A stretch of DNA of 64,000 nt from Phoebastria nigripes (GCA_035582835.1 JAYKAV010000023.1:1018357-1082356), one strand, 5' to 3'. Shown: positions 25,915-38,614, counted from the stretch's first letter. Made by a program: numbers and translations. The notes: a model not told the origin generated them from the sequence alone.

Positions 25915-26060
25915 TGCAATTTTAAATTGAAAAACTTAAATCATACCAATGACTTCAATGGTAAAAAGAAATGTAACAGAACAGTCTGAAACCTGATGTC
26001 GGTGATACTGAAATTACACCGATGGTTGGGGACTACTGTAAAGTATGAGCTGAGGCAACG
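25915..26060. repeat. Possible ancient amniote interspersed repeat
   Basis: The combination of ATGACTTCAATGG (25950-25961) with AAATTACACCGATGGTTGG (about 26013) resembles a very old repeat that I associate with reptile and bird genomes (antisense and sense forms of a TGAAGTCAATGG core next to a TTACACC block). I cannot name the family. Confidence 0.3.
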
Positions 26061-26783
26061 TCTACATTTTTGAGGTGTACATATGCTGCCTTCTGCATTA
26101 GCACTCACCATTTCTTTTGGGTTCTCCACACTTTGGTGATCCATAATATTTTAGGCTAGTTACAGTGCAACACTTGCCTCTCTCTTACCAAACTTGAAGC
26201 AACCAGTAATTTCTTTGTCATCTCCAGGCTACTGTTGCAGTGGGATTCTGTTTGTTTTGAGGCTGAATCTGCTGAATGATCTAAGTACGGGGTACAGTTG
26301 CATGGGTCAGTAGGGAATTTCTGTAAAAACGTTGGAAGTACATATCATATCTGTTGAAGTACCTGGATTGGATTCCACATTTCATGGTCCAAAGAGTGAT
26401 GGTGGTCTGAAAGACTAGAATCTGAATGAGCTAAAATGTAGTTTCTGAACTCTGCCTTCCTAATGTTTTCTTGTTATGCTTAAGTGGATCTAACAGTGGG
26501 CCGCTGCTGAAAGGGGCAACCCCACTTCCTGTCTTATGCCAGATGTAGAAATTTTGTGGCAATGGGGTGAGTTGATCGCTTATTTGTATTTTTTGAAGAC
26601 TGGCCCACCAAAAATGAATTTTTTTCCATTTAGAACAAACTGATCCAGTTCATCCCTGCAACCACACAGTGGATGGATTAAGTACAAGGACAAAAGGGTG
26701 AGAACGCCAGGAAGGGACGATGGGAGAAATGGTAGAACATCCTCTCTTGGGGGCAGTATGGAGTTGCGGTGCAGTTTGTGTTA

Positions 26784-26821
26784 CGCTCACTAGCCTTTGA
26801 GTCGCTCACTAGCCTTTGAGT
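26784..26821. repeat. Perfect 19-bp tandem duplication
   Basis: The 19-base unit CGCTCACTAGCCTTTGAGT occurs twice in perfect tandem, followed by CG, the start of a third unit. Perfect identity points to a recent event in this lineage. Confidence 0.95.
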
Positions 26822-28460
26822 CGTCAGCCACACAGGTTTCTCTGTCAAGATGCTGCTGTTGGTGTCGCTCTCTTCTCACTTCTGGTTTTTACAAGCTGGT
26901 ACTTGTGCTGGCAATAGTAGTAATTACTTCAAATTTTGTCAGTTATATGCAGCATTGTTTTAAATTCATTTTTAACATGAAAAATATTTACTTAAATTCC
27001 TTTTCATTAGATGCCGGTTTGTATTTTTAAACTTATAAAAAGTACCGTATTTCTAAATTATGTGATATGTGTACATTTTTCTTTTTTTCAGATAAGATTA
27101 AAAAAAAAAGTAGTCTCATTTCAGCAAAGCAGTAAAATTTAGTTCAAACACCAGTTTTAAGCAAGCTTGAAATTTAGTTCCAAATCCAGTCTGGACAGTA
27201 ATAAACTAAACTGGAAAAAAATTTTCTCATGGCCGTTTATGTTCATCGTTTTTTAAGAATAGAATGGAATTATTAGGACTGTATTGGTAACTGGATAACC
27301 TTGTTTGGACAAATTCTTACTAAAATAATGTAAATGTTGCCATTGTTAATGACAGCTGGGCATTTGAAATTAGTGAAGCAGTATTTCACTCTTCTAGCTT
27401 CAGACAGTCTATAAATGTCTTTCAATTTATTAAATCTGATCAATGTTTGAAGGTGTTTTTAATGGTTGTTAAGCCCTTCTTAAAATTAATGCTGAAATTT
27501 TTGGAGACATAATGCTTTGGGTTGGGGGGTCGCAGGTTACAGATGTGCTGTACTTAACAGTTATTTGGTACAACTGCACAACAAACTGTGGTACCAGAAA
27601 TTTTTTTTATTTGTCATAAATGCTCTGGGCTCCCTTATGTTTATTGAAATGGAAGTGGTGGCTGTGTGCTGCATAATGAAGTGCTTGCTTTTGATTTTTT
27701 TAATATGTCTTTAATATTGAGTCTTGACCTCCTGAAACAGTTTCCTGAGTGATGCTATGAAATACCAATACTTCTGTCCTGAAGGTAAAATTTGCTTACT
27801 AAATTATCAAGACACCTATTGAACCATGATCTGCGAAACTTGCCAACTGTTAGGGCTTATTAATTAAATTTTTAAGTCATATTACATGTAGTGAAGAACT
27901 ACTTCCTAGGTGTCCACTATGTAGAGATGCTTCTTACAAGTCTGCTATATTGTAATAGGAACCCTTGCAAAACAGTCTGTTTATGAAGCCACTTTCAGAC
28001 CTTCTTACAATTCTATAAAGTGATGAAGTTTTGGTATGTGGTGGGCATAGTATGCTGTGACTGTTCTTCACAGTGTTTGTAGTTTTGCTGCTAGGTCATG
28101 CTTTTTCCTCTTTCCATCTTGCCTTTTTTTTCTAATTTACAAATTGTACATTTTCCAGCTTATATTACATGCTTGTTTTGAGGAAGTGGAGAATATTCAG
28201 ATTACTGAGAATTTGGGGTCTTGGATATGCAGCTGAACCCCTAGTGCAGGTGCGTCACCTGCTAATTCTGTAGTCCGTTAACAGGTGTTTCCCATAGCTC
28301 AGTTTTTGCTCTCTGACAGGATTGATGTTCTGACATCTTGTAACAAAGTTCATATATGTTAATAATGTGCAGCCCTGTGAGTGGATCAGCTAATTGAACT
28401 CCTCCAGCTACTGTTTTTTGAAGTGTTGTTCTTCTATTATGGTGAACATGAATGTTTTAT

Positions 28461-29350
28461 GAGAACAGCTGTACTGGTTCAGACAAAGGCTTTGTCAAAT
28501 TCAGTACTTGTCTGCAACAGCATCTGTAAGTGAGCTGTTAGGGACGAAAAAGAACAGGGAGAGTATATGTGATACTTCTCCTGAATACTCCCTCAGCCTC
28601 ACACTATTTTCAGTCTAGGGGATTTCCTGAGCCTGATGTGGTTTGTCTAGTTGGAAACTCTCAAGGGATCTGTCTTGTTCAATTTCCTTTGAAGCCCNTT
28701 TTTTTTTTTTTTTTTTTTTTTTTTTTTGAGTCCTCAGTATCTTTTGGCAAAGGAATTCCTAGTACCTGTTGTGTGAAGTTTTGTACATAGCTCTTACTAA
28801 CTCGTTGGTACTTTCTATGAAGAAAATACATTGAACAGTCAATCTCTATCCATGGAGAGGCATGTCTTCTTTGATATATCAGGACCAGGGTTTCATGTTA
28901 TATACAATATGTGTGCAAAACATTAATTCAGTGACACAAAGATGACTTTAGTTTTGTTCTGTGATTTGCTCTTTTGACTACTGCTGGGTTTGAGCTTATA
29001 GTTTCATGAAATATCTAACATACTACTTAGGAAATAGATCCTGGGATTAATAGTCAGTTTACAACTCATTGTTCTATGTATTAATAGCATGAGGTTATTA
29101 TTCCTCCTCTGTCTCATTTCAAGTTTATCTATGCTGAATTTTGTTTGCCTTTTTATTGCCTAGTCCAGTTTCATAAAGTCCTTCTGCATTTTTTCAGTTA
29201 TTTTGTATTCAGTATCCCTGATAGCTTGCTGTTGTTTTGTAGCTTGTTAACTGTGTCGCCCATCCCATCTTCCAGGTCACTTATGAACTTGTTAAGCAAT
29301 GCAGGTCCCAGTGCAGTATCCTACAGAACTGTGCTGGTGACTCCCCTGGT
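28461..29350 (-). mobile_element. Ancient CR1/L3-type LINE relic, minus strand
   Basis: Several blocks match, in the right order, the antisense of an old amniote CR1/L3 family as I remember it: GAGAACAGCTGTACTGGTTC (28461), TTGGCAAAGGAATTCC...TTGTGTGAAG (about 28744-28780), CTATGCTGAATTTTGTTTGCC (about 29130) and a stretch near 29270-29340 reading as the diverged antisense of the RT region (CCAGGTCACTTATGAACTTG, then AGGTCCCAGTGCAG). It is heavily decayed, and a poly-T tract (28699-28727) interrupts it. The ends are approximate. Confidence 0.65.
28699..28727 (+). repeat. Poly-T tract (29 T, preceded by an N)
   Basis: Homopolymer inside the ancient CR1/L3 relic in intron 1. The N at 28698 suggests unsure read consensus. 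Confidence 0.95.
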
Positions 29351-30599
29351 GTCATCTTGGTTATACCCCTGTTCTCTTTCCTAAGCTAAGTAAATGAGGC
29401 TTATATGGTAGCTCTTGAATCCTTTGAGTAATTCCATTGAGCTTTTATACAGGATTAGCAGCTTCAGATTTTCATTTGGATAAGTGTTATGAAAATAAGC
29501 TTGCAGATTTACAAGAAAACAAAATCCTGCAGTAACGCCCCCAGATTGGTTTCTGTCCCCTCTGTGGGTTCTCTGACTTGACTGAGTTACACTAGAACCA
29601 TAGCATAAGCCCAGCTTCATTAGACATCAGTCAACTGTAAAACATATATCCATTACAAATGAGATTGTATCGCTCTTGCACTTCCCGATAATACTTCTTA
29701 AAAAAGGAAGGTGTTTTTTCTAAAAGTTAATTCACAGAGCTGCTTTTATGCTTCCGACCACTTTTAGTGTTCCTTGCTTTGATTCCAGCCAGGTGTTTTA
29801 ATCTGTGTTTCTCATGGCATGGCAATGCTTCTGAAGCTTTGTGGCAGAAATTGTCTGAACTGGGATGGAGGGAGAGCTTTGTTTATAGCATAGGGATTAT
29901 AAATTTTTTTGTTTTATGGTAGTGTTTCAGTGCCTTGGTCATGAATCAAGTCCCTGATCTGCTGTTTGTTGTACAATAACATCAAANATCACCAATACAT
30001 AAAAAACGCTGTCCTTGCTCTGAAGACTATACAGCCAAATTTCTTAGATTATTGAGGAATGTGATTAAAAAATAACAACTTCTTTTACTTCTGAATTCAC
30101 ATGTCTTTTAAATGCCATGTGAAATTTATTAAGGACACAGATTCCATTGTTCACTAGATTTTAAATAGGCTTTGTTTCTGGGCTTTGACAGTGCCCTCCC
30201 CAGTGTGTGGCTGTTTGGTTTGTATGCTAAGGATTTGTTTAGATTTTTCACTGAAAGAAACAAAAGAAATGATGGTAAAATTGCTGATTCCTCCATAATA
30301 TATAAGAACAATTTTGGACTTCTGTTACCATCATATGATGTGACTGTGCTTTTGATTATCAGTCTTCTAGAGGGGACTGAAGTTACTGAAGTGAATATGC
30401 GATTTTAATATGTTATTGACCAAACTTGATAAAATGTTCACTTTGATTTATACTAATTAGGATTTGCATATTTTTGCCATAGGTAGTTGTCAGGGAGAGG
30501 AAGGATTGTTTGCTTTTAATACAACCATTCTGGGAAAAAATACTACTTCTAAAAAACTTTGTCCTTGTTAAAAAATGTGGACACTTGTATCCACATCAG

Positions 30600-30634
<35 letters not shown>

Positions 30635-30663
30635 TAAAAATTCTATAATTTTTTTTTTTTTTT
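30600..30663 (+). repeat. A33 tract followed by T15, potential hairpin
   Basis: 33 A at 30600-30632, a 16-base spacer, then 15 T at 30649-30663. This is the only long poly-A on the sense strand of the gene, and the pair could form an A-T stem. Confidence 0.95.
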
Positions 30664-33323
30664 CCCTCCGTGCATTGAAAAATTGTCATACATTGTCAAA
30701 GACTGTAGCCGGGAAAAAAACTTCTGAAAATGAGAGCTGTTAATTGTAAACTATGTAATGTACTGGCGTATTTCACAGAATAATAGAGGAAACTTTGTAT
30801 AAAACAGCAGTTACAACTTCTCTATTGTGTGAGAATGTGTTTGGTTTAGTTGTTAACATATAGCAGCAGGCAGAGTGAAGCACTGGAAACACAAATGTTA
30901 CCCATTTTGGGAATGGAAGGAAGGAAAAAGGTGGCATCTGTAGCTTTATTTAAGAGATCGACTTCTCTGTAGTAGATGTATCAAAATGTGTAAAGAGTAA
31001 CTTTGAAGCTTGAGAGACTTTGTTTGCAGATTATAGAAATAAATAATATATTAGTTTTCAACTTCCTTCAATACGTAGATCCTAGTTTNTTTTTTTTTTT
31101 TTTCATTGAGAGTATAGACCCCAGTGTAGTGAATTTAAGCCTGCAGACAATTTGCTTCCTTTTTAACTTACCTTTTTATGATCTCCAAGAAATAGTCTGT
31201 GGACCTTTAGTTTACCTGAAAGGACAGTAGTAAGGGGTATGGTTTTTACTCTCCTATTCCAATGTTTTCTGTTATTTTAAGACTTGATAGTAGGTGTATC
31301 TTTAAGAAAGCTTGAAAGCTTCTTAAAACATTAAGTCTACTTATCTTTTTCATTTACAAAAAATGTTTGTTCAGAACCTTGCTGTATGGATACATAATTT
31401 TCAGAGGCCTCTTGGTGCTGATAAAATACAGATGAGGTTACCTTAGATTAATTCAGTGAGTTTTGTGGTTTGGCTTTGGTCACTGTTTTCCAAGATTAGA
31501 AACAATTGGAAAAAAAGGCATTACTTTTAAGCTCCTTGAAAGAACTTCTTTTTTTGTATGAAAGGGAATTATGGAGAAAAAAAGCTGTTGAAGACATGAA
31601 AATGTCTTGCCTGGCATGAGCTTTTAGCCAATCTACTTTTTCTGTTGATAGTCTGATAAGAACAGTTACATGTGCTAGCACTTTCTTGGTGGGCTTGTAT
31701 CAAGCTTCATTGAAGAGTGATTTAATTACACCTTTCTTTTACTGCACTCTTGGGTAATCTTAGTGTAATTTTACACTATAATGCTGTATTGCTGCAGACA
31801 CAACTATCACAAGAAAGTGTTTGTGTGGCTCTCATTATTGTATTACTAAGACACTCTTTATATATTTTTTTGTAAATTCTTTTTTTTTTTTAAACTATTT
31901 TATGTATTTGTTATGACAATACTCATATTCTATTTCACTTATGGGGAAGACTAGGATTATTTAGTCTTCAAAAAAGATTATTTACCATGCAAGAACAACT
32001 CTGTTGTAGGGAACGGACCTGGAGTGTTCCAGCTTCGGTTTCTGTACCATTGATCCCTCTTCCTGTTTCTTGCTATAGATTATTTACAGTTGTTGCTTTT
32101 CCATAACTAGATTTCAGGAGACTAAAACTCAGTTTTTGTCTTCTGCTGTCTATTTTAGGTCAGAAGAATGTTTAGTGACTATCACACTGAGTAGCATTTT
32201 GAGAAAGAGTATCTATTCTAAGGTAGTCTAAATTGTAAAATCTGAGTGTTTTCTCATTCCTTTACAAGACACTTCATAAATTGGCTCTTGTGCCTGTAGT
32301 TGTTAAGCTGTTGACAGCTTACCTAACAGTGACCTTGTTAAGGTCATTGATTAGTATTACAAAAACTGAAGGTTACTTAAAAGGAAAAATTCAACTAGGA
32401 AGTGGAGTAAGTAGAAATTCTTTTGAAAGAATTTCATCATATATTTTTGACTTTAGGATTTGTAAGTAATCTGTATTTTTCACAAACTATTGACTGAGAT
32501 GTGTAAATTCTTATTTGGTAATTCTCATTATAAAGCATGTCCCTCCATCATATTTTATAGCTGGAAATGGAGATTTCTTTCCAACTTGGTAGTTAAAATA
32601 ACTAGCCTTGCACTAATTACTTAGGCTGTATTGTAGTCTCCCTGTTCAGATTAGCCGTGGTCAGTGTGAAAAAGATTAAAAAGGGATGATAACTTACTTG
32701 TCAGAAAATGTTATCTCTAAAATCGAGCTTCACATCTATTAGCAGAAATGTTCGCTCTTTGAGTGACTTGTATTAATTTGATATGGAAAGCCTCTCTCTA
32801 GTACTGGGATGGGAAAGTACTCAGTTTGCATGAAATTTTGTTAATTCTAAAACATAGTGGAAATATGTTTAAGACTTTCTATAAAACAAAGTACTTGAGA
32901 CAGTTGTAAAATGAGAACTCTCAAATATTATTTCAGAATTTTGTTCAGATTTCCAGTTTATATGTCGTGTATATATTTTGAAACTTAAAATAATGTTAAA
33001 ATAGGTAATTGAATATGATATTCAAAAAAGCTGGACTATAATATTTGAACGTCATAGAAATTTTGTTGTTGTCTCATTTTTTAATTCCTGTGATAACCTG
33101 TCTCTCTCTTGCTGTCTCTCCCCATTCCTCCCCATCTAAAAAAAGCAAGACATGCTTTAACTGGTCAGCCTAGATCTCAAGAACTGAATTTCTCAAATGC
33201 CTCATGAAAATAAGTGTTAAGATAGAAAAGAGAGGCCACATTATCACCTTATTCAGGGAAAAGCTGAAGCATAAACTTAGTCCTTACTAGGTGCTAAGAA
33301 TCTAAACCACGCGTCTAAGTAAG

Positions 33324-33370
33324 TTTTGATTGAAGTGACTCAGTATCCAGAAGCCCTTTGCTTTGCTATA
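33324..33370. repeat. Left copy of a 47-bp direct repeat flanking the CR1
   Basis: This 47-base segment, starting TTTTGATTGAAGT and ending TTGCTTTGCTATA, directly abuts the CR1 3' tail. It matches 34601-34647 at 43 of 47 positions by my alignment, without gaps. It is best read as a target-site duplication. Confidence 0.85.
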
Positions 33371-34600
33371 TCATAGAATCATAGAATGGTTTGGGTTGGA
33401 AGGAACCTTTTAAAGATCACATAGTCCACCCCCCCCTACTATGGGCAGGGATATCTTTCACTAGGTCAGGTTGCTCAAAGCCCTATCCAGCCTGACCTTG
33501 AACACTTCAAATAGGTCATCCACAGCTTCTCTGGACAAGCTGTTCCAGTGTTTCACCACCCTCATTGTAAAAAATATCTTCCTTATGTCCAATCTAAACC
33601 TACCCTCCTTCGGTTTAAAACCATTGCCGCTTGTCCTGTCACTACAGGCCCTCGTAAAAAGTCTGTTCCCATCTTTCTTATAAGCCCCCTTTAAGTATTG
33701 AAAGGCTGCAATAAACTGCCCCTGGAGCCTTCTCTTCTCCAGGCTGAACAACCCCAGCTGTCTCAACCTTTCTTCATAGGAGAGGTATTCCATCCCCCTG
33801 ATCATTTTCGTGGTCCTCCTCTGGATCCACTCTAACAGGTCCNTGTCTTTCTTGTACTGGGGACCCCAGAGCTGGATGCAATACTCCAGGTAGGATCTCA
33901 CGAGAGCAGAGTAGAGGGGGAGAATCACCTCCCTTGGCCACGCTTCTTTTTATGCAGCCCAGGATACGATTGGCTTTGTGGGCTGCAAGCTCGGGCTCAT
34001 GTCCAATTTTTCATCCACCAGTACCCCCAAGTCCTTCTNGGCAGGGCTGCTCTCAATTCCTTCATCCCCCAGCCTGTATTGATACCGGGGGTTGCCCCGA
34101 CCCAGGTGCCGGACCTTGCACTTGGCGTTGTTGAACCTCATGAGGTTTGCATGGGCCCACTCCTCAAGCCTGTCAAGGTCCCTCTGGATGGCATCCTTTC
34201 CCTCAAGCAAATCAACTGCACCACTCAGCTTGGTGTCACCTGCGAACTTTCTGAGGGTGCACTCAATCCCACTATGTCATTGATNAAGATATTAAATAGG
34301 AGCCCCAATTAAATGACAAGGCATCAGTCTTAAAACACACAAAAGAAATACTTTATGGTCCAGTATGGACCTTAGAGGGACACCACTCATTACTGGTTTC
34401 CACTTGGACATTGAGCCATTGACTGTAACTCTTTGGACACGGCCATCCAGCCAATTCCTTATCCATCTAATAGTCCATCCATCAAATCCATATCTCTCCG
34501 ATTTAGCAGTAAGGATGTTGTGTGGGACCGTGTCAAAGACCTTACAGAAGTCCAGGTAGGTGACATCTATAGCTCTTCCGTTGTCCGCCNATGCAGTCAC
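33371..34600 (-). mobile_element. CR1 LINE, 5'-truncated, minus strand
   Basis: On the + strand the copy begins with TCATAGAATCATAGAATGG, the reverse complement of the avian CR1 3' tail, and runs back through ORF2. Minus-strand frames carry reverse-transcriptase pieces: [18 protein letters not shown] (motif A, with the LDF..VFDTVPH core) near 34500-34600, SGVPLRSIL near 34370, a [10 protein letters not shown] block near 34020, and the C-terminal region with DLLEWIQRRTTKMIRGMEYL and RVVKHWNSL between 33461 and 33850. Frameshifts, stops and two N bases break it, so it is inactive. It lacks the endonuclease part. It lies in intron 1, opposite to the gene, and is flanked by a long direct repeat (see the separate entries). 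Confidence 0.95.
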
Positions 34601-34647
34601 TTTTGATTGAAGTAACTCAATTTCCAGAAGCCCATTGCTTTGCTATA
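34601..34647. repeat. Right copy of the 47-bp direct repeat flanking the CR1
   Basis: It directly follows the truncated 5' end of the minus-strand CR1. The four differences from the left copy are substitutions spread along the repeat. Sequence outside the two copies differs, so they are not part of a larger duplication. Confidence 0.85.
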
Positions 34648-36848
34648 TTGGATACTCAAAACCTTCAATGAAAAATGTGATCACCTTAACCAAGCCCTCT
34701 CCATCCCACCTCTCTTGACTGTTTTTGATGGTATCTTTGCAAACCAAAGACTACTTGGAACGTGCGTTTGCTGTCCCTCTCCATTCTCTGTACACTTTGT
34801 AAAAGAAAAGATGGGAGACCTGCTGAATTAGCATAAATGAATTTCTTGTTCGGTTGCTTCCTCACTTTTTTTTCCCCTGATTTTCCTCCATGTCCACCCT
34901 TTCGTAATTCCCCTTTCCAGTGGAACTTTCTGTCAACTCTGACAAAAAGTTGTTGGTTTCCTGAACATTCACGTAGCTCTGCTCTGTGTCTCAAAAAAGA
35001 TAAATCAAGAGTGTCAGTTTTCCCAGATCTTTGAAACATGGGGTTTGGGGGGCTGACTGGGATTGTGGCATTGACTTAAGGAGAGTGTTCATCACATGCT
35101 GTGATGTAGAGTACCAACAGGAGAAGGACGAAATAGATGTTTGAGTGGAATGTTGTTCTTCAACAATTAAGAGAATATGGACTGCTTAAGAGTTTGGACT
35201 TGTGGCTCTTGATTTGGAGTATCTTGGTCACAATATTAGANTTTTCTCATACTTTCTGTTCTCGAATTAAGTGATGGAGCAGTAACTTCCAGGCCCTTTG
35301 CAGGATGTTTCTACCTGCTGTTATTTGTGCTTACTTATGAAATTCTGACTAATACAAACATGTTACTGACAAAGAGTGAATACTCTTGCGTTACCTACTG
35401 TCTCAAAACGAACATTGTCATGAGAGAAGTAAGGCGGCTTTAGCTTAGCGTAGGGTTTTGTCAACTCTGTAGCGACTGATTGTAATGGGTTTCTTTTTGA
35501 TGATGTCACAATTGACTCAGTAAAGATGTGGAATATACAGTTGTACCTGGGCGGTGATGCAACGAAAGCTCCTAAAAACTACAATATTTTGTTGTGTGAA
35601 CATAGGTATCAACTGTAAGGTCACCTTTCAATTTTGTTTGGCCACAAAACACATGCTGCCTACACAAAATGCTGCACACAGTAAATAGTTTAGATAGTTA
35701 CATTAGGTGATGTCTGTTTTGAGTGTGTTGGTCATCTTGCAGTGGGGTTGAAACAAAACAGTAGATTTTGCTTAGATCCTTTAGTCTTTGTTTCCATTCA
35801 GTGAAGGGATATTTCCTGCTAAGATTTGAGCTTTGTTTTCTCTTGCTGAGAAGCTGGAGAGGAGAGAGAAGGCCTACAAAAATGCCAGAATGGCATGTNG
35901 TTGATTGGCAGACCGGTCCAAAAATGCCTTTTTTGGACTGGCTTCTTCTGGGTTAGAGGGCAGAATGCCTACATGTGTGGTGCTTGCACCTTCTGCCCCT
36001 TAGTTATTGAGATTGATTTGGGATTGTGGGTGGTGTAANTCTTAGGATGGTTTGTCTTATTTTAGGATATGGTTTAGAGTGTAAGCTCTTAGGTAAGACT
36101 GGTGTATGCTTTCTGTAAAGAGGCATTAACATTCAAAATGTTAATTCTGGCACTGATAAATTATGTTCTGCTCAAATTTTTTAAGTTATTCCAGAGATTT
36201 ATATTTATATTTTTATGAGGACAGATTTTGGATGATAAAATGCTTTGCTGTCCTGAGGCAGGGCAAACATTGAAACTAAAAAAAACCTGAAAAAACCCAA
36301 GCCTGAAGATAGCAACTATTTAGTGGTAGGATTTATGAAACTCCTGGCCAGATGAATTTCATAAATTCAGTGTTTTATAAACAAGACACTTTATTCCAGA
36401 AACGGAAATCACTGCATAACAGTAGGATTATATTGTCTTCTAGTGATGCAGAGTNTACAGTCAGTCTTTATGCAAGATAACATAGATTGGTGTGGTTTGG
36501 TTTTTTTTCCCAAAGTGTTTTTTCTTTTTTTGCTGATAGTGAAAGTAATGAAATCTCAACTTTCCCATAAAGCTAGGTCAAACATATATTTCAATCAATG
36601 GATTAGTTGTGAAGTCTTTGATGAGAGAGTCTCTCTTTCTGCATTAAAAAGTACCTTCTCTGAAAGTCACCTTTAAACTTGGAATAATTCCTGTTACTCT
36701 TCAAAATGACACTGAATAGGTGTGCTATATATGTGGATTAAGCAGTNTGTAAATGACTGCTTTCTACATTGGGTGTTTTTTTCACTGTTTAATATCATTC
36801 ATGTATGGATACATATTATCACAACTTATCATTTTTTCCTCTTTATAG

Positions 36849-37121
36849 GTCCTGCTGGGGACTTGCATCTGGCCTCAATGTGAAATTAAGGTAGAAAAAC
36901 ACATCTACATATGTGTTTGCTATTAGGATTTAGTTTATTCACTGGTCATGCCTGAAGAGTGATGTTCGTCTCTAGACGGCTAACTGCCAGGAAATATAAA
37001 TGATTGTCCTAGAAGTCAAGCCTCTCTCCTATTTACTGGAGTGAAAATCACCTCCAGATATCGACGGAATATCAACTACAGAAAATGCTTCACGTTATAA
37101 GGATGCCAACCACCTAGATTC
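36849..37121 (+). other. KIAA0232: KIAA0232 5' leader part of the first coding exon
   Basis: The acceptor is a pyrimidine-rich tract ending CTTTATAG at 36848. The 273 bases up to the start codon are non-coding in the main frame, which is closed by TAA at 37098. The segment contains six separate upstream ATG-initiated small ORFs: 36878-36883 (ATG directly followed by TGA), 36911-36955, 36948-36962, 36962-37003, 37000-37044 and 37085-37117. The last ends 4 bases before the main ATG. Together with the weak Kozak context of the main ATG this predicts strong translational control. The acceptor is chosen by its quality and its distance to the start; no transcript evidence is available. Confidence 0.7.
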
Positions 37122-37352
37122 ATGCGCCCTATCTGTACAGTTGTTGTGGATGGTTTGCCATCTGAAAGCTCCTCAAGCTCTTATCCAGGCCCTGTATCTG
37201 TTTCTGAAATGTCTCTGCTACATGCTTTGGGTCCAGTGCAGACCTGGCTGGGACAAGAGCTAGAGAAGTGTGGCATTGATGCCATGATTTATACTCGGTA
37301 TGTCCTCAGTCTTCTGCTGCATGATAGCTATGACTACGACCTGCAGGAACAG
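37122..37352 (+). CDS. KIAA0232: KIAA0232 orthologue, first coding exon (residues 1-77)
   Basis: The exon encodes 77 complete codons, beginning MRPICTVVVDGLPSESSS and ending DSYDYDLQEQ. I recognise this from memory as the N-terminus of vertebrate KIAA0232, a protein of about 1,400 residues in human; the second residue is recalled as Y there and is R here. Visible features are a serine run at residues 15-20 and a conserved block WLGQELEKCGIDAMIYTRYV (residues 42-61). The start at 37122 is supported by an in-frame TAA at 37098-37100. Its Kozak context is poor (T at -3, C at +4). The exon ends at CAG|GTATTT, phase 0. Reading on past the donor stays open to a stop at 37484, which would give a short product if the intron were retained. 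Molecular function is unknown; I recall the family being listed as a domain of unknown function and can see no catalytic motif. Confidence 0.93.
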
Positions 37353-38073
37353 GTATTTACATATTTTAGATGTTGTCCAGTGAAAGTGAGTTTTTGTATC
37401 AGTTATGTTTTGTGTATTATACATGGGTATGGCTCAGATTGGGGGGCGGTTGTTTTTCAGTGTGTGGGTGGAAGGCGGGTATAAACCACAAGGGGATCAA
37501 ATTTGGTGGGTGAACTGAGATTAACAGAGTTAGTTTGCTGTATGAGCAATTACATTAAACAAAATTTTCACATTGCTACAATTGATATCAGAATTACTAA
37601 GATGGGAATGTTCTGTATCATAGATGCAGACCTCCAGCACTCGTGATTATAAGGTTAATTTAATATTGGAACATTAGTAAACTAATGTAATTCTTGTAAA
37701 CTGTGTGTCAAATTGGCCTGCTTCACAGTAGTTTGTAGACTCCCCATCACTTCTCCTGATGGGTTTCATTTTGTGCTATTTTCAGTAAAGAATAAAAAAA
37801 AACCACTTTTTTTTTTAGTGTTCAAGTATTTAAAATACATTATTGCACATACATTATTCATCTCTTCTAAAAGAATGTTAATGCTGAATCCTGATAAAAG
37901 GCATGCAAAAGAACAGTGAGTCGCTATACATGGCTGTAATTCAAAAAGGGCAGGGGAAGAAGAGTGAAGCTGTGTATCAGATAGGCACAACTCTATTACT
38001 GTTTCTTTGTGCCTTTATTGCTATGGATTTTGTATGTCCCTACAACATACTTTTCAGTCCTGATCTTAGCTGC

Positions 38074-38091
38074 TTTTTTTTTTTTTTTTTT
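38074..38091 (+). repeat. Poly-T tract (18 T)
   Basis: Homopolymer in intron 2. Confidence 0.95.
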
Positions 38092-38614
38092 ACATTTTAA
38101 TTTCTCTGCATCATCAATATATATCAAAATACTTTTAATAGTGGAGTTTTCTGGATATATGACTCAGGGAAGTTCTGGTGTTTTCAAGAAGGGATGAGGA
38201 TGCTGTTGATCATAGACTTCGTCTTATACGGTGGCTGTGATTACAGTGGGAAGGAAGGAAAGCAAATACCTCTTATTTGGTGGCTTAATTATTAGTTCTT
38301 TTTTGTTGCTGTTGTTTTGATTATACTTCACACATTGCTACCTAACTGCTTCAGGACTTTCATAGTTTTCTAGTTTACCTTTTTAAAAATCCAGCAAGAG
38401 CAGGGCAGGGTATTGTGGAATAGATGTAAATGTAGCTGAAGCAGAAAAAAATTCATGTCAGATGCTGCCAGTTTCTGAACTCTTAGCAACCATTACTGTG
38501 CATAAAAGCCTTTATACTTCCATTGTGCAAAACAGAAAACTTTATGTGCAAAAGTAATATTTGTTCAAAAGTTTATCTGGCAGCAGTGGAAGTCACCAGG
38601 AACAACCTCATGAT

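Larger units (their letters stand above)
17860..36848 (+). other. KIAA0232: KIAA0232 intron 1
   Basis: The intron runs from the exon 1a donor (or from 18487 if exon 1b is used) to the acceptor at 36848. It contains the rest of the CpG island, a MIR relic (22508), a relatively GC-rich unexplained patch (24970-25310), a tandem duplication (26784), the ancient CR1/L3 relic (28461-29350), the A33/T15 pair (30600) and the flanked CR1 (33324-34647). Everything else is AT-rich, T-rich on the sense strand and without recognised exons. A further non-coding exon cannot be excluded. Confidence 0.7.

Noticed and set aside
33461..33928. 155-codon minus-strand frame considered as a host gene
   Set aside because: It is the C-terminal part of CR1 ORF2 (DLLEWIQRRTTKMIRGMEYL), so it belongs to the mobile element.
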